Shown piece after piece: positions 1-4,722 of a stretch of DNA of 5,948 nucleotides (positions are counted from its first letter, which is position 1; the number at the start of each line of letters is the position of its first letter). The translations under genes were made by a program, and so were the position numbers. Source of the stretch: Acidobacteriaceae bacterium (GTDB lineage: Bacteria > Acidobacteriota > Terriglobia > Terriglobales > Acidobacteriaceae); NCBI GenBank assembly GCA_003156495.1, contig PMHC01000168.1, forward strand, positions 6,429 to 12,376, read 5' to 3'. The notes under the pieces were generated by a model. It was not told the DNA's origin. It was given only the letters and a program-made list of their open reading frames with translations, and ran no database searches.

Positions 1-647
1 GCGTCAAAGCCGCCCACATCCTCTGTAGGATCGGCCTCGGCGTACCCCTTGGCCTGCGCCTCGGCGAGCACCTCGGCGTAAGGCGCGCCCGTCTCCATCT
101 TGCTGAGAATGAAGTTGCAGGTGCCGTTCAAAATTCCCTCGATGCGCCGGATGCGATCGCCGGCAAGCCCCTGCTCCAGGCCTGGAATCACGGGAATTCC
201 GCCGGCGACGGCAGCGCCGAATTTCAGGTGGCCGCCTTTAGCCGCGGCCAGCCGTTCCAGCTCGACTCCCTGATAGGAGATCAACTTTTTGTTCGCGGTA
301 ACAACACTCTTGCCCGCATCAAGCGTCCGGCGCACCCAGCCGCCGGCGGGATCGAGACCGCCAACCAGCTCGACAATCACATCCACATCGGAGGCCAGCA
401 CGGCTTCGACGTCTTCGCTCCAAATCACGCTTTCGGGAACCCAATCGACACGCTTGCGCGCCACGTTGCGATTGAAGATGTGCGTCAGTTCCAGCCCTTG
501 AGGTTTTGACTCGATCAGAATGCGCGCCACCGAAGTGCCCACGGTGCCGAAACCCAAAATAGCGATGCGCAGGTGATGTGTATGGGATTGATGCGCGGAC
601 GCGGCGGAAGAAGCGGGCGGCAATGTAGAGTTGTGCACGTCAGGCAA
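1..647 (-). CDS. hom: Homoserine dehydrogenase, N-terminal part (cut by left window edge)
   Basis: NADP(H)-dependent reduction of aspartate semialdehyde to homoserine, a cytoplasmic step toward threonine and methionine. Translating the minus strand gives 215 full codons with no stop. Residues 26-37 form the start of a Rossmann fold (LRIAILGFGTVG, glycines 32, 34 and 37). The family motifs follow in order: TANKKLIS (117-124), AAVAGGIPVI (145-154), GILNGTCNFIL (171-181) and GYAEADPTEDVGGFD (201-215). By comparison with the yeast enzyme, E204 and D215 match the substrate-binding and catalytic acidic residues; the catalytic lysine would lie just past the window edge. The TTG start at 647 is chosen because GAGGA lies 6 nt upstream; a GTG three codons later is possible but poorly spaced. 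The first 25 residues are a Ser/Ala/His-rich tail not usual in the family. The dehydrogenase could be fused C-terminally to an ACT domain or other module outside the window. Family call is very secure. Confidence 0.96.
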   Translation of the reverse strand, partial: MPDVHNSTLPPASSAASAHQSHTHHLRIAILGFGTVGTSVARILIESKPQGLELTHIFNRNVARKRVDWVPESVIWSEDVEAVLASDVDVIVELVGGLDPAGGWVRRTLDAGKSVVTANKKLISYQGVELERLAAAKGGHLKFGAAVAGGIPVIPGLEQGLAGDRIRRIEGILNGTCNFILSKMETGAPYAEVLAEAQAKGYAEADPTEDVGGFD

Positions 648-653
648 CGGAGT

Positions 654-658
654 TCCTC
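654..658 (-). promoter_or_regulatory. Ribosome binding site deciding the TTG start of hom
   Basis: The minus strand reads GAGGA here, followed by 6 nt and then TTG at 647-645. No ATG exists between this site and the conserved Rossmann strand, so the site is the main argument for a TTG start. Confidence 0.65.
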
Positions 659-671
659 GATCGAAGATTCG

Positions 672-789
672 CTAGAGCATTTTTACCAATAGCGTATAGA
701 ACTCAGGATCGCCGAGTTGACGCGAACAGTAGTGAGCGGCAACCTTCAGCACGATTCGGCACTCTACAGAATTGGCAAAAATGCTCTAG
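672..789. repeat. 118-bp segment bounded by 19-bp inverted repeats (MITE/REP-like or regulatory)
   Basis: The left arm at 672-690 reads CTAGAGCATTTTTACCAAT. The right arm at 771-789 reads ATTGGCAAAAATGCTCTAG, which is its reverse complement at 18 of 19 positions; the single difference is T/C. The 80 bp between the arms contain a further small inverted pair, GCCGA at 711-715 and TCGGC at 756-760, so a transcript could fold into a long stem. A GATTCG copy abuts the left arm (666-671), and another lies 5 nt beyond the right arm (795-800); this could be a degraded target duplication or chance. No coding potential is evident inside. It sits between the 3' end of the galactosidase gene and the 5' end of hom. 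It could be a small non-autonomous mobile element, an extragenic palindromic repeat or a double operator. Confidence 0.6.
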
Positions 790-825
790 TAACGGATTCG
801 CCGGTAAAGCGATACTTCGATGATA

Positions 826-919
826 CCCGACAGAAGCAACTTTTAGCTGCCTGCGATCCTCTTGTAGAGCAAAGCGGCTCCGGGCCGACCTTCAATCGTG
901 CCCAGAGCCCGACAGAAGC
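826..919. repeat. Pair of 12-bp direct repeats downstream of the galactosidase gene
   Basis: CCCGACAGAAGC occurs at 826-837 and again, identically and in the same orientation, at 908-919, with 70 bp between them. The second copy ends 7 nt before the stop codon of the galactosidase gene. The sequences around the copies differ, so this is not a clean tandem duplication. No function is assigned. Confidence 0.55.
871..892 (-). terminator. Weak hairpin downstream of the galactosidase gene
   Basis: On the minus strand a CGGC/GCCG stem with a 5-nt loop can extend by AAG/CTT across a 2-nt bulge, and is followed only by CTTTG instead of a real T-tract. It begins about 35 nt after the galactosidase stop. 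The position suits a terminator but the stem is short and the T-run is poor. Confidence 0.25.
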
Positions 920-926
920 GGAGAGG

Positions 927-2783
927 TTATTTCGCCGGCACTTCACCCAAATCCGGCGTCGCATTGCCTTCGATCTTCCGGCCCGATTCGCCTTCCAGAT
1001 CGAAGACAATCACTTCATTGTCGCCGGCGTGCAGCCACGGTCCCGGCAGGTAGAGCCGCTTCTGCGGTCCGATCTTCCAGATCCGCCCCAGCGGGTGGCC
1101 ATTCACCCACACAAAGCCTTTGGTGAAGTTGCCGGTGTCCAGAAATGTGTCTCCAGCCTGGCCGACTTTGAGCATGCCACGATAGAAGCAGGCGCCCGTG
1201 CAGGCCTTCACGCTGAAGGGCAGCTTGCCGGGCTCTTCCATTGGCAGCGGATAGATCGTCCAACCGGTAAGCGGCTTGCCGGCCAGCGTAACTTGCTTGG
1301 TGATGCCCTGGCGCTCGCCGCGAATCGCCGTCGTAAAGTTTACCCGGCCGGTATTTTCAACCAGAATGTCGAGCCGCGTATTCGGCTCTTTCAAATCGAC
1401 GTGCAGGCTATTCTGCTTCAGCCGCCGGTCGAGCGTGCCGATCTGCTTGCCGTTCACGTAAATCACCGCGTAGTCGTGCAGCTCGTCCAAAACCAGATCG
1501 CCGGAGACCGGCTTGGCGATCTTCGTCCGATAGAGGATGTAGCCGTAGGCCTGATTGAGATCCTCCATGCTCATCACCTGATCGGAGACGTAAGGCCGCG
1601 GCAGCGTCTGCCACAGCGAGGCGGATAGCCGAAGCGCAACGGGCGCAACCGCGACGGACGGATCGACGGCGGGAACCGGCGGCGGCGTGATGCCGGTCGC
1701 CTTGGCGATTACGTCGCGGAAGAGATAAAACTTCGGCGTCGGCCGTCCGCTTTCGTCAAGCGCCGCGTCGTAATCGTAGCTGGTTACATCCGGCTCGTAA
1801 GAGCTCCCGCTCATATTCGCGCCGTTCATCCAACCAAAACTCGTTCCGCCGTGGAACATGTAAATGCTGATCGAGTAGCCCTGATCGAGAACCCATTTGA
1901 GCTCGTCGGCCTGCGCTTTGGCGTCGGTAACGTGATGCTTTTCGCCCCAGTGATCGAACCAGCCGTCCCACCATTCGCCTGCCATGAAGGGGCCCTGCGG
2001 ACGCTGTTTTTGCAGCGACGCAAAGGAGTCACGCGCGTTGCCCGGCGAGAAGTTGATAACCGCCGGCAGCTCCGGCAGCGAACCCTCGAGAATTCTATCG
2101 GCGCCGTCGGCGGTGTAAAGCACCGATTGGTCGAAGCCGGCGTCGACCAGGTCGCGGTGGATTTGCTCCATGTAGGCGTGGTCGTCGCCGAAGGAGCCAT
2201 ACTCGTTTTCAACCTGCACGGAGATGATCGGGCCGCCGTGAGCAAGTTGCAACGGCGCCAGTTCCTTGCCGAGCCGCAGCAGCCACCGCCGCGCCGGAAC
2301 CAGAAACTTGGGATCGCTGCCACGCACCTGAATCTCGTGATCCTTTAGCAGCCAGGCCGGATAGCCGCCCCACTCCCACTCGGCGCAAACGAAAGGCCCA
2401 GGACGCAGATTCACGTACAGCCCCTCGCTTTGCGCCTCGCGCACGAACTCGGCCACGTCGTGCTGGCCGGAAAAATCGTAGACGCCGGGGCGCGTTTCGT
2501 GAAAGTTCCAGAAGACGTAGGCGGTGATCGTATTTAGCCCCATGGCCTTGGCCATGCGCAGCCGCGCACGCCAGTATTCGCGGGGAATACGCGGATAGTG
2601 CATTTCGCCGGAGACGATCTGAAAAGGTTTACCGTCAAGCAAAAATTTGCCGTCCTCAACGCGGAACGAACGCTCCGTCGCGTCAGCCGCCGGCGGCGTC
2701 TGCCCTGCGATTCTTCCGCAAAAAACGCTGCTCAGCGCCAGCAGCGCGAAAGAAGAAATCAGCTTCATATGGTTGATCGTCAT
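927..2783 (-). CDS. Secreted GH35 beta-galactosidase
   Basis: Hydrolyses terminal beta-galactosides with retention of configuration. The protein has 618 residues. Residues 1-27 form a Sec-type signal peptide (hydrophobic SSFALLALSSVF, likely cut near AG/Q), so it acts in the periplasm or outside. The GH35 barrel covers about 45-360. VQVENEYG (189-196) holds the predicted acid/base E194, and AGEWWDGWFDHWG (268-280) the nucleophile E270; GGTSFGWMNGAN (312-323) is another GH35 hallmark. Galactose-binding-type jelly-roll segments fill the C-terminus: YAVIYVNGKQIGTLDRR, then NFTKGFVWVNGHPLGRIW. Cysteines 528 and 532 may pair. The ATG at 2783 is chosen because GGAGG lies 6 nt upstream and a signal peptide follows directly; the frame stays open for 87 more codons upstream, but that extension does not look like protein. 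A second ATG at residue 6 would give the same mature protein. Divergent from glgA. Exact substrate (lactose, plant galactan, other) cannot be told from sequence. Confidence 0.95.
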   Translation of the reverse strand: MTINHMKLISSFALLALSSVFCGRIAGQTPPAADATERSFRVEDGKFLLDGKPFQIVSGEMHYPRIPREYWRARLRMAKAMGLNTITAYVFWNFHETRPGVYDFSGQHDVAEFVREAQSEGLYVNLRPGPFVCAEWEWGGYPAWLLKDHEIQVRGSDPKFLVPARRWLLRLGKELAPLQLAHGGPIISVQVENEYGSFGDDHAYMEQIHRDLVDAGFDQSVLYTADGADRILEGSLPELPAVINFSPGNARDSFASLQKQRPQGPFMAGEWWDGWFDHWGEKHHVTDAKAQADELKWVLDQGYSISIYMFHGGTSFGWMNGANMSGSSYEPDVTSYDYDAALDESGRPTPKFYLFRDVIAKATGITPPPVPAVDPSVAVAPVALRLSASLWQTLPRPYVSDQVMSMEDLNQAYGYILYRTKIAKPVSGDLVLDELHDYAVIYVNGKQIGTLDRRLKQNSLHVDLKEPNTRLDILVENTGRVNFTTAIRGERQGITKQVTLAGKPLTGWTIYPLPMEEPGKLPFSVKACTGACFYRGMLKVGQAGDTFLDTGNFTKGFVWVNGHPLGRIWKIGPQKRLYLPGPWLHAGDNEVIVFDLEGESGRKIEGNATPDLGEVPAK

Positions 2784-2878
2784 ACTTCTCCTCCGGTTGA
2801 ATCTTGCAGCCCGTTTTCGTCCCGCGCCGCCGCAAGAAAGCGTGGCCGTGCCTCGATCTGCATCTCCATCATCATCAT
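2780..2878 (-). CDS. Possible 32-codon leader reading frame overlapping the galactosidase start
   Basis: On the minus strand a frame opens with four consecutive ATG codons (2878-2867), runs for 32 codons and ends in a TGA that overlaps the galactosidase ATG as ATGA. That geometry is typical of translational coupling. The predicted peptide starts MMMMEMQIEARPRFL, is charged and mixed, and resembles nothing I recognise. There is no Shine-Dalgarno sequence before the ATG run, while the galactosidase has its own strong site inside this frame. It may be a chance open frame in GC-rich DNA. Confidence 0.2.
   Translation of the reverse strand: MMMMEMQIEARPRFLAAARDENGLQDSTGGEV
2788..2794 (-). promoter_or_regulatory. 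Ribosome binding site deciding the galactosidase start
   Basis: The minus strand reads GGAGGAG, with the GGAGG core 6 nt before the ATG at 2783. This near-consensus site selects the start that gives a clean signal peptide over longer in-frame alternatives reaching to 3044. Confidence 0.85.
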
Positions 2879-2911
2879 AATTGAGCGGCCGCGGCGCGGA
2901 CCGAAGGGGAA

Positions 2912-2925
2912 AAGCCGGCCGGCTT
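2912..2925. promoter_or_regulatory. 14-bp perfect palindrome, possible operator or attenuator stem
   Basis: AAGCCGGCCGGCTT is perfectly self-complementary. It is nested in a larger alternative pairing, CCGAAG at 2901-2906 with CTTCGG at 2923-2928. Read on the minus strand the palindrome is followed by TTCCCC, so in the galactosidase leader it could form a hairpin, though without a proper U-tract. It could instead be a protein binding site or chance in GC-rich DNA. Confidence 0.35.
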
Positions 2926-2967
2926 CGGGAATCGCATCTTAATGTATGTGTTTGTCCTAACTGAACT

Positions 2968-2988
2968 TCTACTGTAGCGCGTAGTAGA
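2968..2988. promoter_or_regulatory. Inverted repeat 34 bp upstream of glgA
   Basis: TCTACT at 2968-2973 and AGTAGA at 2983-2988 are exact reverse complements separated by 9 nt. Inside, GTAG occurs twice (2974-2977 and 2981-2984) and CTACTGTAG (2969-2977) is itself a small dyad. Its position just ahead of the glgA ribosome site would suit an operator or a leader hairpin. No known binding motif is recognised. Confidence 0.35.
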
Positions 2989-3009
2989 CTTGAGCCTTGG
3001 TTACGCCAC

Positions 3010-3015
3010 AAGGAG
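3010..3015 (+). promoter_or_regulatory. Ribosome binding site deciding the glgA start
   Basis: AAGGAG lies 7 nt before the ATG at 3023. It favours this ATG over an in-frame TTG at 2990 that would add 11 residues not found in typical GlgA proteins, which begin with the MHIAFAASE-type strand. Confidence 0.85.
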
Positions 3016-3022
3016 TGGCAGA

Positions 3023-4480
3023 ATGCACATCGCGTTTGCCGCATCGGAGTGCGCTCCGTTCGCCAAATCCGGCGGTTTGGCCGACGTGGTGGGCGCGCTG
3101 CCGCAGGAATTGGCCAAGCTCGGCCACGAAATCTCGGTCTACATCCCCTTTTATCCGCGCGTGCGCCGCTTCATCGAGGGCGCGCCGCACTACGCCGTGC
3201 GCTCGCTCACCATCCCCTTCCGCTACTACAACCGCTTTGTCGGCGTGATTGACGGCGGCAAACGCGATGGCGTGCGCTACTACTTCATCGATTGCCCGGA
3301 GATCTTCGACCGGCCCGATCTCTACGGTCCCCACGGCGGAGAATACAGCGACAACGCCGAGCGCTTCGGCCTCTTTTGCCGCGCCGTCATTGAGGCCGCC
3401 AAGATTCTCGGCGTGCCACAGGTCTTCCATGTGCACGACTGGCAGGCCGCGCTCATTCCCGTTTATCTGCGCACCGTCTACGCCACCGATCCCGTTCTGC
3501 GCTCCGCCGCCACCGTGCTCACCATTCACAACGCCGCCTATCAGGGCAAGTTTCCGCCCAACACCATCGAACAGCTTCTCTTCCCGTGGGATCTATTCAC
3601 TCTCGACAAGGTCGAACACTTCAATCGCTTCAACTTTCTTAAGGGCGGGCTGGTCTTCTCCGATCTGTTGACCACGGTGAGCCGCAAATACGCCGAAGAG
3701 ATTCAAACGCCGGAGTTCGGAGAACAACTGGATGGCGTTCTGCATCGCCGCGCCGCCGATTTGCATGGCATTCTGAACGGCGTCGATTACTCGCGCTGGA
3801 ATCCGGCCGCCGATACCAATCTGGTGGCTTGCTATACGCCGCGCAATCCGATTGGCAAACGCGCCTGCAGAGCCGATCTGCTGCGCCTCTTCGGCCTCGA
3901 TCAGCTTCCGGAAAACACGCCCGTCATCGGCATCGTTTCGCGCCTGGTGGCGCAGAAGGGCTTCGACATCGTCGCCCAAATCTCCGAGCAGATCGCCGAG
4001 CGCAATCTGGCTGTTATCGTGCTGGGCACGGGCAATTCGTACTTCGAAAATTTTTTCCGCGGCTGGGCCTTCCGCCATCCCGACAACGTGGCCGCCCGCA
4101 TCCGTTACGACGAAGGAATCGCGCACAAGGTCGAGGCCGGCGCCGATCTCTTCCTGATGCCCTCGCGCTACGAGCCCTGCGGCCTGAATCAGATTTACTC
4201 GCTCAAGTACGGCACCGTGCCCATTGTGCGCGCGACCGGCGGGCTGGACGACACCATCGAAGAATGGAACGCGCAGAAGGCAACCGGCACGGGCTTTAAG
4301 TTCGCCGGCTGCGAACCGAAAGATCTGCTGGCCGCTATCGACCGGGCGCTGGCGGCTTTCCACTCGCCAAAAGAATGGCCGCGGCTGATGCGCAACGGCA
4401 TGGAGCGGGATTACGGCTGGGTCAACTCGGCGCGCGAATACCAAGCCATCTACAAAGAGGCCGCCCGGCGCAGAGGCTGA
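3023..4480 (+). CDS. glgA: Glycogen synthase (ADP-glucose:glucan glucosyltransferase, GT5)
   Basis: Transfers glucose from ADP-glucose to the non-reducing end of alpha-1,4-glucan in the cytoplasm, extending glycogen. The 485 residues match the usual length (about 480). The N-terminal GT5 domain begins at once with MHIAFAASECAPFAKSGGLADVVG; K15 to L19 is the KxGGL nucleotide-sugar motif. HDWQAAL (138-144), TIHNAAYQG (167-175) and the linker-region GILNGVDYSRWNP follow. The C-terminal GT-B half has SRLVAQKGFDI (306-316) and PSRYEPCGLNQIYSLKYG (380-397), with E384 and C386 as in bacterial GlgA, then RATGGLDDT. All family landmarks are present, so it should be active. No glgB, glgC or glgP is visible nearby, so glycogen genes are scattered or lie outside. 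The next gene on this strand is 242 bp away with its own ribosome site, arguing against tight coupling. Confidence 0.98.
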   Translation: MHIAFAASECAPFAKSGGLADVVGALPQELAKLGHEISVYIPFYPRVRRFIEGAPHYAVRSLTIPFRYYNRFVGVIDGGKRDGVRYYFIDCPEIFDRPDLYGPHGGEYSDNAERFGLFCRAVIEAAKILGVPQVFHVHDWQAALIPVYLRTVYATDPVLRSAATVLTIHNAAYQGKFPPNTIEQLLFPWDLFTLDKVEHFNRFNFLKGGLVFSDLLTTVSRKYAEEIQTPEFGEQLDGVLHRRAADLHGILNGVDYSRWNPAADTNLVACYTPRNPIGKRACRADLLRLFGLDQLPENTPVIGIVSRLVAQKGFDIVAQISEQIAERNLAVIVLGTGNSYFENFFRGWAFRHPDNVAARIRYDEGIAHKVEAGADLFLMPSRYEPCGLNQIYSLKYGTVPIVRATGGLDDTIEEWNAQKATGTGFKFAGCEPKDLLAAIDRALAAFHSPKEWPRLMRNGMERDYGWVNSAREYQAIYKEAARRRG

Positions 4481-4567
4481 CGCTTCTCCTCGCTCTCCCA
4501 CTTACTGAAACTGAACAAAAAAAATTTGCTGCCGGTCGCGCGCAACTCCACGCCAATCGGCCTTTTG

Positions 4568-4586
4568 GTCTGTCTCGAAAACAGAC
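4568..4586 (+). other. Small perfect hairpin downstream of glgA
   Basis: GTCTGT at 4568-4573 and ACAGAC at 4581-4586 form a 6-bp stem with a 7-nt loop. A T-run (4604-4609) follows only after 17 nt, so it is not a canonical terminator. CAGACG recurs at 4582 and 4596. It may be a leader structure or chance. Confidence 0.25.
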
Positions 4587-4710
4587 GCCGAAATTCAGAC
4601 GAATTTTTTCGCAAAAAACGCTCGCAATCAAGCTCGATAGGCTTTACATTAATTTTTGACCCTATTGAAAAAGAAAGCGTGAATGAGATGGTTTTCTCGT
4701 AGATCGCTCG

Positions 4711-4716
4711 AAAGGA
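4711..4716 (+). promoter_or_regulatory. Ribosome binding site of the Oar-like receptor gene
   Basis: AAAGGA lies 6 nt before the ATG at 4723, choosing that start over an in-frame ATG at 4744 (residue 8), which would still leave a workable signal peptide. Confidence 0.7.
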
Positions 4717-4722
4717 AATTGG

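Larger units (their letters stand above)
2784..3022. promoter_or_regulatory. Divergent intergenic region between galactosidase gene and glgA
   Basis: These 239 bp must carry both promoters, since the two flanking genes diverge. I could not find convincing -35/-10 pairs for either direction; TTGTCC at 2952-2957 is a possible -35 for glgA but no good -10 lies at the right distance. The middle (2881-2930) is very GC-rich with overlapping palindromes, including GCGGCCGC at 2885-2892, whereas 2936-2970 is AT-richer and is the likelier promoter zone. The two dyads are listed separately. Confidence 0.55.
4481..4722 (+). other. AT-richer gap between glgA and the receptor gene; probable promoter zone
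   Basis: No gene is supported in these 242 bp. The segment 4505-4680 is clearly richer in A and T than its surroundings, with runs AAAAAAAATTT near 4517, TTTTTT at 4604-4609 and AAAAAA at 4613-4618. TTGACC at 4656-4661 and TTTACA at 4643-4648 resemble -35 boxes for the receptor gene, but no convincing -10 pairs with either. No strong intrinsic terminator for glgA is visible. Confidence 0.5.

Noticed and set aside
228..509. Plus-strand 93-codon frame opposite hom
   Set aside because: Antisense shadow of the homoserine dehydrogenase reading frame, whose motifs are unmistakable.
717..1628. 303-codon plus-strand open frame over the galactosidase 3' half
   Set aside because: It lies antisense to a GH35 gene with intact catalytic motifs, its product has no recognisable domain and is Arg/Gln/Leu-rich as expected from a GC-rich complementary frame, and no ribosome site precedes it.
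2990..3022. TTG start giving glgA 11 extra residues
   Set aside because: The extra residues are not typical of GlgA and the AAGGAG site is placed for the ATG at 3023.
2784..3044. 87-codon N-terminal extension of the galactosidase
   Set aside because: It would bury the signal peptide inside the protein and crosses the palindromic intergenic region; a strong ribosome site places the start at 2783.
3593..4501. 302-codon minus-strand open frame opposite glgA
   Set aside because: Complementary shadow of a fully conserved glgA; long antisense frames are common in GC-rich codon usage, and the product matches no family I know.
4604..4618. T6-CGC-A6 dyad as a terminator
   Set aside because: The stem is only A-T pairs with a 3-nt loop and no T-tract after it, too unstable to be called a terminator.
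4375..4659. 94-codon plus-strand frame straddling the glgA end
   Set aside because: It overlaps the last 100 bp of glgA in another frame, has no ribosome site and runs into the AT-rich gap; no domain is visible.
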